A DNA stretch of 64,000 nt from Symsagittifera roscoffensis (taxonomy: Eukaryota; Xenacoelomorpha; Acoela; Convolutidae). The stretch lies in the NCBI RefSeq assembly GCF_963678635.1, contig NC_087069.1:32019710-32083709 (forward strand), written 5' to 3'. Below the pieces are notes generated by a model. It was not told where the DNA came from, searched no databases, and was given only the letters and a program-made list of their open reading frames with translations. This document shows, one piece after another, positions 18,781 to 30,434 of this stretch (position 1 is its first letter; every line of letters starts with the position of its first letter). Position numbers and translations under genes: made by a program.

Positions 18781-21690
18781 TATTTTTAATATGAAAACAA
18801 ACTATTTAATAAGTTTTTCGATGCAATTCACAAGTACCAAAAAAAAATCAATCGCGTCAGTACAAAAAATATTCAATTGGTCAAAGATTACTAAGCCGAC
18901 TATTTTGAGCTCTTGGTTTAAGGTCGCCGGTGGGCTCGCTACGCGCGCGTCGCCGCTTTGCGGCGATAACCGGCTTTAATTTTTGTATAGAGTCCTACCC
19001 TCTGTTGGCAAAAGCTCGCAACACGTTGGCGCGACTGCGGCGATCACTATTCTGCTGCTAAGTTTTTTTACTGTTTGAACTGTAGAAATTTAATGTAATA
19101 ATTCGTTGGCTCACAATTCGACCAATCAGAAAACGAGTTGAATAGTTTTGGTACAAATGGGAGCGATTTTATATTTTTGGTTCAAATGAACGTTGGGACA
19201 AATGGGACTTCACCTTATCTGAGGTGATCACGAATAAAATCGCATATTTTTTTCTCTGATAATCGAAAGTTAAGTTTTTAAAATATTTTCAAAACTACAC
19301 TGCCAAATAAATTACTGCACTCTATATACTAAACGATCAAGTCTAATATACTAAACAAGTCAGAGATCAGTTGTGAGAATAGCTCACCCAATGAGAAGTT
19401 CTCTTTAATTTTCGAAAGCGATAGAGATTTGTGTGAAAAATATGAGAAAACAACAGAAGATCCTTCTGTTTTGTTCATTCAAATTTCGATATTTGCGGAT
19501 TTTTTTTATAATATTCAATTTAATTAATAGAATTGATGCTAGCCAGCTTAGCCCATGCTCAAGAAGTACTGGAAAAGCCACAAGTTTTTTTACGACTGGA
19601 GTTCGATACTTATTTGAAGAAAATCAAAGCAAGGAATAACCGAACTCCCATTTTTGAGAAGATAGTCATGTCGTTTTATCAAGATAGTAAAACTCGAGTT
19701 TGATACTGTAATTTACCTAGAAATCAAAAAAACTACCTGTTTTTCCTTTGTGAAAGACATAGCGATCATTGGAAGCTATTGAATCCTCATACCATTTTTC
19801 TTTCTGCCAAGATGAGTACATTAAAAAAGTAATCAAAAACAGACAAATCAAAAGATAAAGGACAATTCAAGAAGGGAGTTTATTCGTGAAAATTGATTCA
19901 ATAACGAATAAATGTGAGCAAACAAACGGTAGAAAAACCTCAAAATTACGAAAAAATAGGAAATCAATTCACAAACAATTTTTCCTATGAAAAATCTCCT
20001 CTCGAAGAAATTAGTGCGAGAATTTTTTTGATTATCTTTAGTATGACTTGTTTTTTTCCTGATCAAAGGAAAACAAAGTCTGCCAAATTTCAGCCTAATT
20101 TTTAAAGGCAATGATTACAATGAAGACAACCATAAAATTTAAATTACAAATTATTCGTCCATCGAGAAGACAGCCGTACCAATCTATCAGCCAACTGCAA
20201 GATTTGAACACAGTTGAAGAAGGCTTATGGGAACTAAAATCTTTCGAGATCACATGATAGTCGGATTGCTTTATGCCGCAGAAAAAAAGATTAGGCTGTC
20301 GGAGGTTACTCTTTTGACAAATTTTTGTTATCTTTCTTAGTTGGAAGTGTTGAGGCGACACTGTCTTGCTGCATCTAGCTCTCGATAAGGACAAATTATC
20401 CGAAAAAAGTGAGGTGAGATAAATTGAGGTAGAGAATGGTTTAGGCAGCTCTAATCAGTGTTTTTTCCTGAATGTTATGCAAAGCTCTTAAAAACACTTG
20501 GCTTTTAAGAAAGAGTTTAGATCTAACCTGATGCTCTGTAAAAGTTTTGAGACCCATTGCTGCTAGGCCAACAGAACTAAGAGGACTGAATAAATGGGTT
20601 TTTGTGCACAATGGAAATAGATTTATGGCAAATTAAGGAAAGAATATGCTAAAGCAATTATTGCCAAAATAGCATGATGCAATTCACACAACACTGTTGC
20701 TGTTGCTCGTACTGTACTGATGCAAAAATTTAGTTTTTTGTTGCTTATTGAGAACTTTTTATTATCACCTCTAAAGTAAGCGTGCAAATAAATCATTATT
20801 TTCATTTCTTTCCGTGAGTTCATGCTAATGATATTGTCATTGCCCAGTTCACCTGCTTTTCCAGTGAGTCTATGAACGACTCGTTAACATTGAAGAAAGT
20901 GAAGAAAAACAAAACTGATTGATCAAACTGATAATAACAAGGCTTTGGCGAAGTTTTTACGGCAAGTTTGGGTATTCTTTCTTGTATGAAACCAAGTGTC
21001 TTCATGCCCGTCATTTTCCGTAAAACTAACTTCTAAGGGGGTTGTCTTACACTATGATTCCGATTCGTTTTTTTTCTCTATTTTCTACAATTTGTATAGG
21101 CTCTAGAGCAGCAAACGTGAGAAAAGTGAATCTTTAAAAATTGTTAGGACCCGTGGATTTTGCGCTAGGTCCTGAAACGCACAATATGCTATCCCAGGTT
21201 TTTATCCATCATTTATATTTTCAGCCAAAAAAAATCAAAAATTGATCAATTTGCGTCTTTTTGCTCAAAAAATGATAGGAGACGTCTTTGGAACAGAAGA
21301 TATGAGAATCTGAGGCCTAAACTGCCCATATCTGGTGTTCCAAAGCCTAACTCCATCCATTTTAGCGAAAAAAGACTATCAATTGAACAAAAAGTATTCT
21401 TGGAAATAAAAGTGACGATGGAAGGCCTCGGAAAATAAATATAAGTGTCTGAGGTATGTGGTGCGTCTCAGGACCTGTCCGATTTTGGTGTTTCCCCGCT
21501 TTTGACTTGGCGAAAAAAAAAGTTGAAGTGGGATATCTTTTTGAGCCGTATTGATCTTCATTCGTATTTAGAGAAATATTCAAAACGTTGTCTCCGTTTC
21601 GAGAAGAAATATATTGTGAAGTAGACTGAATATGACGAAATGTGAAGGAAAGGAGTGCTAACCTCTTAAACCTTATCTCTAATGCGATTG
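18781..21690. other. Gene-poor AT-rich stretch
   Basis: A GC-rich patch at about 18925-18975 (GCCGCTTTGCGGC hairpin, TACGCGCGCG) lies next to the 5' end of the CR1-like element and may be its 5' UTR. Beyond it no exon, RNA gene or repeat shared within the window is evident. Short frames here, including one of 99 codons at 20095-20394 (minus), have no family features. Confidence 0.5.
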
Positions 21691-21696
21691 TAATTT

Positions 21697-22243
21697 AATT
21701 TTCCGACAATTTGAAAAGTTTGAAGCAATTTTATGTTCGAGTGTGTTATAGTTTTTTTTATTTTCTTTTTGTTTTCCATGCAAAATCAGCTACCACACTT
21801 ATTCATCGGAATGGGTTGAGTGAAATATCAACTTGAATCTCTTTCAGTCGTGATTCAAAATTGAAGAAAAATCACTTTGGCCTTATATCAAACTAAAAAA
21901 TATATGCTTATTTTAAACTGTGAAAGCTAAGTTTCACTTGAATAAAAAATTTTTAGTATCAATTTGGTAATCAAAAGTTTTCAAAATTTGAGAGTAATCT
22001 GCAAAAAATTTTTCATTTATAAAAAGATTTATGAATCTCCCAATATTTTTTTGGTCGATTTTTTAGACATTTTTTTTACAAAACTGTTTTCCAATTAGCC
22101 TATTTTACTGTGATTGTCAAATATGAGTAAGTTTTTTTTGTTCAAGTCTTGATATCTCACCGCGTAGAAATTTTTTTAAGACAACGGTCGAAAATGTTTG
22201 AGCCAATTGCACAGTAACGGGCTATCCTTGCTTACAATTGCGT
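21697..22243 (+). repeat. Dispersed repeat family B, copy 2
   Basis: Contains GTTTTCCATGCAAAATCAGC, then an ATTCATCGGAATGGGTTGAG block, and ends GCACAGTAACGGGCTATCC, matching copies near 4411-6060 and 35825-36500. Non-coding. Sequence just after it (AACTAGACCTACTTCTTCCC, GTAAACAAATTTT) also resembles 9768-9795, so the repeat may extend further. Confidence 0.65.
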
Positions 22244-22429
22244 AGGCAGGTGACTTGTAATCAAAAACTAGACCTACTTCTTCCCGTAAACAAATTTTAT
22301 GTCTGAAATTATTGGCAACTTCGAGACTACTTTCCACTTGGCTCAGAGGAAACGGGGTTGTCTCTGTGACCTATGGTCTGGGACTCAAGTGCCGGCGGAC
22401 TTTTTTTGAAAATGTATGAATTTATTTTT

Positions 22430-22492
22430 TGGAAAAATTTTGACCAAAAAAACCGCGTTTTTTTGGCGCCTACTTCCTTCAAAATTAGTACA
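22430..22492 (+). mobile_element. Fragment of hAT-type MITE interior
   Basis: TTTTGGAAAAATTTTGACC then AAAAAAACCGCGTTTTTTTGG CGCC-like sequence matches the interior of the 30144-30426 element (about 30342-30385). Termini are not found. Confidence 0.45.
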
Positions 22493-22770
22493 TATTGGTG
22501 CCAAGAAAAATTTTAGAAAAAAAACATTAATATTTATTGACCGCAAAAAGATGTCATAAAAACCAAAGGGTAACTTTTCTGTTGGTGAGTGGGTCGAAAA
22601 ATCACGACTCGTAGATGTAAAGAATGATTTTTGAATTGTGAATTTTTGTAACCTCCAATTTGTTATTTAACTTATTGATAGGTTTCGAAGTTCACAAAAT
22701 TTCTTTCTCATATGTCTGTTTTTCTGCTTAAGTTTTCAGGCTTTTGAAGTTAGCACTAAAAGAAATTATT

Positions 22771-23300
22771 GTTCCGACTTTTGAAACGAAAGTAGCGGAA
22801 TATTTGTGCTCGCGGTGGGTTTTTTTTCTTCAGACAAATTTCGACTTTTTAACCAGCCATTTTTGACGGATTTTTTCATAACATTGGAACGATATTTAAG
22901 ACCTGAGCTTAAATTTGAAAAGATATTTTGCCTGTGATCAATTTTCGTAAAATTCCGGGGGTTTGAAGGTTGCAATTTTGGCCAATTTGGTACAATTAAC
23001 GCGCGATATATTTAGCACTACTAAAGCGTAAGCGGAGATTAAATCCGTCTTAGAAATTGTTCCAAATTGATTGAAAGAAGCTTATTTGCCATAATTGACC
23101 TGTTACTAGGAGCGAGGGAAATCTATCACTTTGTACTTTGTATGGCACCCGGGGGGACATTTTTTACAAAAAAGCTCAAATTTGAACAAAAAAATTCATT
23201 TTTTTTATATTAAATTTTTTCATGTTATTAGTGCTCCATAGACTTTAAAAGGCAGTCGGAACATTCAGGGCTTCGCCCTGATACAAGCAGTCTTGTTTGC
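22771..23300 (+). repeat. Dispersed repeat family A, copy 1 (reference copy)
   Basis: About 530 bp. Landmarks: CTTCAGACAAATTTCGAC, TTGGCCAATTTGG, ATTAACGCGCGATATATTTA, AAAGCGTAAGCGG, CACTTTGTACTTTGTATGG, AAAAGGCAGTCGGAACATTC, then a 6-bp-stem hairpin CAGGGCTTCGCCCTG followed by ATACAAGCAGTCTTG. No coding capacity. The terminal GC hairpin a few bases before the end resembles Helitron 3' ends, but the CTRR end and the AT insertion site are not shown. Confidence 0.75.
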
Positions 23301-24109
23301 ATTTCATATTTATTTCCCACTGTAGAAAATCACTGTTTCTGTCTTTCATTTCGTGATATCAAAATGCTAAAGTCAAAATGAAATATTTTATATATCTTTT
23401 GTGGCGTATCAGTAAAAACCAACAAACTAAACTGTATAAAAAAAGTGAAAATCAATTTCAGTTTATGTTAACTTCCAGTAAATGTAGGGAAATAACGAAT
23501 TGGATCAATTAAAACTAAGTGAAAAAAAATACATAAAATATGTCGCTAAAATGTGTTCAATAGTATAGAAAGTCAAACAAACAGTAACCAGTTAAGGTTT
23601 TTACACCGATGCCTCAGTCAAGTGTCGCTATTACAAAACAAAATAACAAAAGCTGGAAAATCTAACAGACGCATTTCGCGGACGTTTTAAAAAATGTTTG
23701 AAATTTCAGAAGCTTTGAATTCACCTATTTCACAATATTGGTGTCAAAATTTCAGTTCCCACTCTTTATTTTCATTTTTTCGTCGTTATAAGAATTATTT
23801 TTGGCTCCTTTTACTAAAATTTATTTGTCAGACTCTCTGTCGAAATCCAATGCTCTCATAAAAACTTGCCGGTGTGTTTGCTGGAAATTGTGTGGCCTTT
23901 GTTTATGACTCATACATCCTTTCGTATCAGGCATTGGAATAGATCAATGCAGCAGAAATTTTTCTGACTGCTCTTGTTAAAAGTTTGTCACACTTTCCAA
24001 AATAGATCAATTATTGTCACCATATTTGTCGCCCGGCGAGGTGCCAAAATGTCTTGAACGTTGTTACAAAACAAAGTTCTGAAAAACGTCATCATGTTTC
24101 CAAAGTATA

Positions 24110-24655
24110 CAGTGCTGATTTAATTTATCCGGTCTTGAATTTTCTTGAAAGTTTGAATTTTCAAACGTGTTTTTTTCTCAAATTGGGTTTAAATTACACA
24201 AAAAAAGGATGAAAACAGAAGTTGCTTAGAATTAATATGAGGCAATTTTTTCTCCAAATTTCTCAACCCAAGTTTTACCCCAAAAATGGAGATATTTGGT
24301 TTTTATAATTAATCAAAAATTGCGCTGAAAATACTCAGTTAATAGATAAGAAAATTATATCACAAGAACTTTCTTACACATCCCAACAACGTTTTAGAGA
24401 GGTTAGAGAGGTTGATATAATTTTCTCATCTAATAATAAAGTAATATCAGTGTTTGTCTTAAATAATTAAAAAACCAAAATGATCCATTGTTAGGGTAAA
24501 ATTTTTGGTTGAGAATTTTGAAGAAAAAATTGCACCATTTCATTTTCGGTGAAATTCTAAGCAACTTTTGTTCTCTTCACTTTTTGTCTTATCTTAACAA
24601 AAATTGAGAAAAACATATTTTGTTTGGTTTGTCCGGTTCATTAAAATCAGCGCTG
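24110..24655. mobile_element. Tc1/mariner-like foldback MITE
   Basis: Two inverted arms of about 250 bp (24110-24362 and 24413-24655) flank a 50-bp spacer. Ends read CAGTGCTGATTTAATTTATC and, on the other strand, CAGCGCTGATTTTAATGAAC. The element is bounded by TA on both sides (24108-24109, 24656-24657). TA duplication plus a CAGTGCTG terminus is the Tc1-like signature. There is no transposase; arm divergence is moderate, so it is not recent. Confidence 0.75.
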
Positions 24656-24879
24656 TAGTTGCAGTTCAATTGAAATGTAATGAAATTTTTCAAACAAATT
24701 CGAAAACACGGGACAAAAACGAATTGTACTGTAGTGACTAATTGTAGTATATTCACACCATTTTTGGTTGGAACAGTGATCCTAGTGAAAGTTATTAGCG
24801 ATCTCTGAAATTAGAATCGCAAACAAATTTGTTTCTTGTTTTCGAGAGACTATAAGCTCAAGACAATCTTTTTTTTGTT

Positions 24880-25386
24880 CTGCTTCTCACAACAAAACTA
24901 ACGGAATAATTGTTCTCGGGTCGATTTTTTTCTTCAGACAAATTTCCACTTTTTAACTAGCCATTTTTGACTGACTTTTTCTGATCAATCAAAGGAGCTT
25001 AAAAATGAAAAGATATTTTACCTGTAATCGTTTTTCGAAAAGTTAAGGGTTGAAAGATAGCCATTTTGGCCAATTTGGGACGATTAACGCGCGATATATT
25101 TTGCGCTATTAACGCGTAAGCGGACGTTTAATCCGTCATAGAAATCGTTCGACATTGCGTGAAAGAAGCTTATTTGCCATAATTGATTTGTTACAAGGAG
25201 CAAAATTTATCTCTTTGTTTTTTATATGGCGTGCGGGGGATGATTTTTCAAAAAAAATCTCAAATTTTATTTTAAAAATTCATATTGTTTTATTACATTT
25301 ATTTTTTGTTTGTTTTTACTGCTCCGTAGACCTTAAAAGGCAGTCGGAAAATTCAGGGCTTCGCCCTGATACGAGCTGTCTTGTTT
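24880..25386 (+). repeat. Dispersed repeat family A, copy 2
   Basis: Same order of landmarks as 22771-23300: TTCTTCAGACAAATTTCCAC, ATTAACGCGCGATATATTTT, TTAACGCGTAAGCGG, the CAGTCGG block and the terminal CAGGGCTTCGCCCTG hairpin followed by ATACGAGCTGTCTTG. Confidence 0.75.
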
Positions 25387-25780
25387 TGGTTTTGTTGCCA
25401 ATTTTTTGTCTGAGTTCAACTTTTTGCTGAAGTTTAGAAAGTCATTCTCAAATGCACATTTTTGATCCCTTACATTTTTTGAAATATTTTGGGTTTTAAA
25501 ATCAAAATTTTTTGACTGTTTGTTTTCACAAATTAAAAACATTTACATGAGAGCAAAATTTTTTCACAGAAGTTTGGATTTATCAGATCTTTGAGAGCTT
25601 CTCTTCTTGATACTTTTCGAAATGTCATTAATTTGTAATTTTTTGTAATCTTTGTCAACCAATCGATAAAAACATTTAAAAATAAATAAATAAATTTAGA
25701 GTTTTCCTGTTTTGGATAAAGTCATATCAGTGTAACAAAAGTACCGTGCGTTTGTCATACATTAAACAAGACCTATAAAA

Positions 25781-25966
25781 CCGTGAGGCAACAATTCGTA
25801 ACAGGCGAAAACTCGTCACAATAGATAGAGTGGAAAGTACTGTAAGCGCAGCGGAACGATGCGGAGCAAGCGTATTCTACTTGCCAATGCCTTGTTACGA
25901 ATTGTCGCTTGTTACGAATTGTCGCGTGTTACTAATTGTCGCCTATTAAAAATTGTCGCCTTACCC
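25781..25966. repeat. Array of 17-bp GTTACGAATTGTCGC units with an inverted partner
   Basis: Four units (TTGTTACGAATTGTCGC, TTGTTACGAATTGTCGC, a TGTTACTAATTGTCGCC variant and TATTAAAAATTGTCGCC) follow each other at about 25892-25961. An inverted unit, GGCAACAATTCGTAACAGGCG, lies about 100 bp upstream (25787). The GC-richer DNA between (AAGCGCAGCGGAACGATGCG) differs from its surroundings. This could be a small foldback element with subterminal repeats; no target duplication found. Confidence 0.65.
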
Positions 25967-27449
25967 TTCAAATTAGAGAATATATTCAAATACGAAAACT
26001 GCTGCTTCAAAATGACGCCTATTTAAAGGCAGTTGGTTCGGAACCCTAACAAAGGTAGACAAACTACACTCAAAATGCTGTGTATTACATAATTTATTTT
26101 CTGCGAAAGCATTTTATTTAGTTTCATATTCAGGTAGTAAAACACGTAACTTGTTTTGTGTAATTATTCACTCAATTGTTAGTATTGTGAAATTAAGAAG
26201 CCGGTAATATCTGTTATTTAGTAGGACGAAATCTAAAAGAAATTTGACTTGCGAACCTAGATAACAAGTAAGGAAGCAAAAAAAATTGTTAGTTTGGATC
26301 AAACATGAACCCAAAAACCGAAGAAAGTGAATTTTTTGGATAATCAAAAGGTGTCAGACAAACTTGTTGCAAAATAACATGACATCAAAAAGACTAAACA
26401 ACCAATTGACCAGTTTAAAATACATTAAAACTTTTCTAGAATTCGCACTCCTTAATGACCACTATTGCTCTTCCTTCTACCTAGCATCATCATGTCTAAA
26501 ATTTATTAGTGCAGGAATTTTTTTTAGATAGATTTTGAGGATTTCTCAATTTTCCGTCGCTGTAAAAAATAGATTTTTTTCTTTGATCAAAGCATTATCT
26601 AAATTTGTTGTTTTGAATTATACGTTTCTGGCAATTTCTTTTCAGGGTTTTACAAAATTGATGAAAAAATTTCATCTAAAGGAACGGTTTTTGGTTATTT
26701 AAGGTTAAATAAAGAAATTTTCATTTGTATGCAACAGCTTCAGCGGAGTTTTTTATAACCACGATTAGTGAATTTTTATTTGAAAAAAGGTTCAAGCCTA
26801 TTCACCAAAGCTTGAAGCAAGACTTCGACTACGACGAAAGTGAAAGTATTTTTACAGTTTTGCTTTTCACAATTCTTTGTGGGCTTCCTGTCTTTGAACA
26901 TTTTGCAAGAGCATTTGATAATTTCTGTCACCCAATTACCCATTAGGAAGGTCACATATCCATGAGCATACGAAATTTTAGCGTCCTTTTTGTTAACAGG
27001 ACCTAATCAAAAGAGCGTAAATTATAATGCAGAGATAATTGCTTTAAAGTAGCTCCTGAAACAAATTGCCAGTTGATGACATACACTACGAAAAACCATC
27101 GGAAACTACGGTAAATTTTGGTAATCGCGTCCAAAACTTGCAGCTGTTAGAGAAAATTCTTTTTTGAAATTACCACGAGTCTATTCACTCTAACCAAACA
27201 CACTATGCTGCGTCTCTTACTACTTAAGTTTGAAACTTGAATATGAAAGTGCTTTAGATACTTCCATATTTGAGTAAAGCGATTCACAGCATTGTCTTTG
27301 TGATGATTATGATAATTATCATCAGTATTTTCTTCTTGTATTCAACTTAATTGTGCTCTCATTGTAACGGTTCTCATTGTGACTGATGTAATTACGGCTA
27401 TTTTTATTGCTGTTTTTGTTCCCACTTTTCTAGAAAAGCTGGGTTATTT
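25967..27449. other. AT-rich stretch, nothing recognised
   Basis: No exon, RNA gene or window-wide repeat is evident. A 73-codon frame at 26725-26946 (+) has no recognisable domain and no splice or promoter context that would support it. Confidence 0.5.
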
Positions 27450-27773
27450 AAGCTTCGTGTGATTTTTTTCAGACCAACTTATTTTTTTAAAAAGCCATTT
27501 TTGATTGGACTTTTTTACCATCTGAATGATTCTGGCGCTCTAAAAATAACTCTGAATTACTTTTTGTAAAGTTATGACGCTTGGAGAAAGGGCAATTTGG
27601 TTCATTTGGGGAGACCAACCCCCTTTATAATTGGCGCGTAGGTGGCGATATAATTTGGCTCAAAATATATTCCAATTTGATTGGAGGCAAGCTATTTTGA
27701 ACTTTTGGTCAGAATTTTAACGGACACTCGGAACATTCAAATTTTTGCCCTTATGCTATAGCTTGTTTTTGTT
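27450..27773 (+). repeat. Dispersed repeat family A, copy 3 (diverged)
   Basis: Shares AGACCAACTTATTTTTTTAA, the AGCCATTTTTGA block, GGCGATATAA, GAGGCAAGCTATTT and ACACTCGGAACATTC with copy 1, but the terminal hairpin has decayed (CAAATTTTTGCCCTTATG). Confidence 0.55.
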
Positions 27774-28877
27774 AATATTCCTATAAATAATTAGTTGTTT
27801 GGCAGTTTTATAAGGATGCTTTCATTGTGATTATTAATAATGAAAATCAATGAAGCGGTTAAATTTTGATTTTTGCGCAAAATATGGAACTGCAAGTAAA
27901 TAATAGAGAAATTTGTAGTAGAATTCGCTAATTAAAGCATTTCTAGTCAATGACTTAAGCTGCAAATAAATTTTTCCCAGATACTCAGCTTATCGTCTTC
28001 TATTGCGAGTTAGGGTGTTTTTTGCTGGGTTTTGTAAACTTTAGGTCACTAATTGCCGCAGAAGACAAAACAAAGAGAAAAAAATGTGTCCATTTTTAAA
28101 TTAGTATCTCTTTAATTGGCCTCCATAACATTGCTTTGACTTTCGATGATTGAGCATAATTTTCGCAAAAGCCCTTCGTTATTAGACTGATTAGTCTTTA
28201 TTCACAAAGAGATAATCTAGGGAAAGGAAAACATTTCCTCATCAGATGTTACAAAAAAGGGAGGGTTCTCATGCTTGAGGGACCAAATGCTTGAAAAATT
28301 TTAACCAATCAAAATCGCTTAGCGTTCCTATTGGTTAAATGCCCTCTCAGAAAATCGACGTCAATATTAACAGAAAATGCGTTAAATCAGCGGAAAATAA
28401 TCAAAAATATTACAAATTGCCGGTTACAACCGCAATACTATTCAGACAAACATCAAGACTTATGAGTTTAAAATCATAAGAATTTTTCAGTCTTGAAAAC
28501 TTATCTGCTTATTAACTAATCGGTCAAAATTAACACTGATGGCCTGGATTTTTTTTCTTAATTCGAGATTTTTGCAATTTACTTTCAGATTTTGAATGCT
28601 CAATTTGATTGGCTGAAAGTAAGCTAAAATTAATTTCAAGCATTCGGTCCCGTAAGCATGAGAGACGCCACCTAACAAAAACAACGAGATGTCTGATGGA
28701 GGTCTATGGAGTAGTGTTTGCTTAAAAAGTTATGAAAATCAAGATAAAAGAAGTTTTTTTACGAACTATCCAACAAACGCCATTTAAGGGACCAAATGAT
28801 TGGTTTTTAATAAAGCACAGTTTAACTTAGGCCAAACAGCATGCCTAAATTCAATTTGTACTGATTTCTAGAACAGA
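27774..28877. other. AT-rich stretch, nothing recognised
   Basis: No coding exon or shared repeat is evident between two family A copies. Two GGGACCAAATG..TTG phrases (about 28278 and 28788) recur 510 bp apart with little else in common. Confidence 0.45.
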
Positions 28878-29115
28878 GTAAATCTCCACTTAATCGTTAA
28901 TAGTGAGAATTATATCGCGCGTTGATTAACCTAAATTAACCGAATATGCCACTCTTAAACCCCCATAATTTTACAGGAAACAACCATCGTTGAAATATGC
29001 TTTTGAATTTGAATTCAAAACAGCAAAAGTTTTGGATAATATATTTCAAAAAATCAGTCAAAAACCGCGAGTTAAAAACTCGAAGCTTGTCTGAACACAC
29101 AGAGCACAAATATTT
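28878..29115 (-). repeat. Dispersed repeat family A, partial inverted copy
   Basis: Reverse complement reads TTCAGACAAGCTTCGAGTTT, then GGGGGTTTAAGAGTGGC, then ATCAACGCGCGATATAAT, as in copy 1. The 3' half with the hairpin is missing. Confidence 0.6.
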
Positions 29116-29359
29116 CGTCACTTTGTTGAATGTTTAAAAAGTTAGGCATTCGTACAGAGATTATAAAATTATTTCTGTTTAATAAAAAAAGATGATAACA
29201 ATTTTTTCTAACTGTTGATAAAATGGAACTCAGCTTTGGTTCCACCTTTTCCGTTGAATGGAAAAAATAAACGGAACTTTTGAAAGACAGAATCCAATTT
29301 ACTGTCATATTTTGTGAATAGTGCTTAAAATTTGGACTCAATGTTCAACCTTTTGAATA

Positions 29360-29870
29360 TAGTAACAAAAAATTTCTGCTCGGGGTGTTTTTTCACCAGA
29401 CCAATTTCGAACTTTTAACTGGCGATTTTTATACAATCTAAAAGCCAGCCATGAACAGAGCTAAGGCTTAAAAAGATATTTTAATGTAAACATTTTTTGA
29501 CAAATTATGAGGATTTGAAAACTGGCAATTTGGCTAATTTGGGATAACTAACGCGCGAGATCTTTCGTGCTGTTACTGCGTAAGCGGCTATGCAATCCGT
29601 ATATAAATCGCTCCAAATTGAATTGAGGCAAGATATTCGGGAATAATAAAACGTTTCTAAACGCTGAGATCATCACTTTGTACTTGGTATAGCGTGTAGG
29701 GGCAAGAATTTAAACAAAATCGAAAAATTGAGTTCATTTTTTGCAATTTTTAAAAAAAATTTATTGATTTTTTTTTTCAATTGATGCCTTCAAAAATGTT
29801 TCAAAAATGTTGAAAGGCAGTCCAAACATTCAGGTTTCGCCCTGATGCGAGCCGTCTTGCTCACCCTTGT
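29360..29870 (+). repeat. Dispersed repeat family A, copy 5
   Basis: Begins CTGCTCGGGGTGTTTTTTC, then ACTAACGCGCGAGATCTTTC, TTACTGCGTAAGCGG, CACTTTGTACTTGGTATAGC, and ends AAAGGCAGTCCAAACATTC with the hairpin CAGGTTTCGCCCTG and ATGCGAGCCGTCTTG. Full length, moderately diverged. Confidence 0.7.
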
Positions 29871-30135
29871 TATCGGAAAAAATTTGCCAACTATTTCAAC
29901 CTGTGGAAGCTACGGCCCTTCTTAAAATAGCAGGTGACATTTTTATTTGGGCTCATTACAAGACGTCTGAAAATCGGTGTACTTTTTCTGAGAGTTTCAC
30001 TTGATTGATAATTTGAATTGCTCTCGATTGAGCACCAAGATGGCAGCACACCAAAAGGTCAGCAACATGGTATTTTTTGAATCCCCTGGTTTGATAGTCA
30101 GATTCAAGCGGCCATGATGAACTAGTAGGCTATTG

Positions 30136-30434
30136 TTTCCAATCAGTGGCGGATCTAGGATATTCTCGAAGGGTGGGCGGGTTTTCAAATTTTTTTCTTA
30201 AATTTTGTTGCTTCTTTAGGTCAACCAATTTGATTTTCCGTGCACTCCCAGAACTCTAAAAAGACCATATTTTGACTAAAAAAATTGTGCATCGCAGGCA
30301 AGTTTATGATAAAACATCAACAAAACGTTTTAAACCACTTTTTGGAAAATTTTGACCAAAAAAATTGCGTTTTTTTTGGCGCGCGATCCCTTTCAAATAC
30401 TGCCCCTCCCCCTATATCCGCCCCTGTTTCCAAT
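30136..30434 (+). mobile_element. hAT-type MITE with 8-bp target duplication
   Basis: The element itself is 30144-30426 (283 bp). Ends: CAGTGGCGGATCTAGG and, on the other strand, CAGGGGCGGATATAGG. TTTCCAAT flanks both sides (30136-30143, 30427-30434), a perfect 8-bp target duplication, the hallmark of hAT transposons. The interior is AT-rich and non-coding, so it depends on a transposase made elsewhere. Relatives: 9666-9741, 32018-32389 (inverted), 32407-32625, 62489-62715. Confidence 0.88.

Noticed and set aside
20095-20394. 99-codon minus-strand frame
   Set aside because: No domain, no biased composition typical of a real exon, and no splice context.
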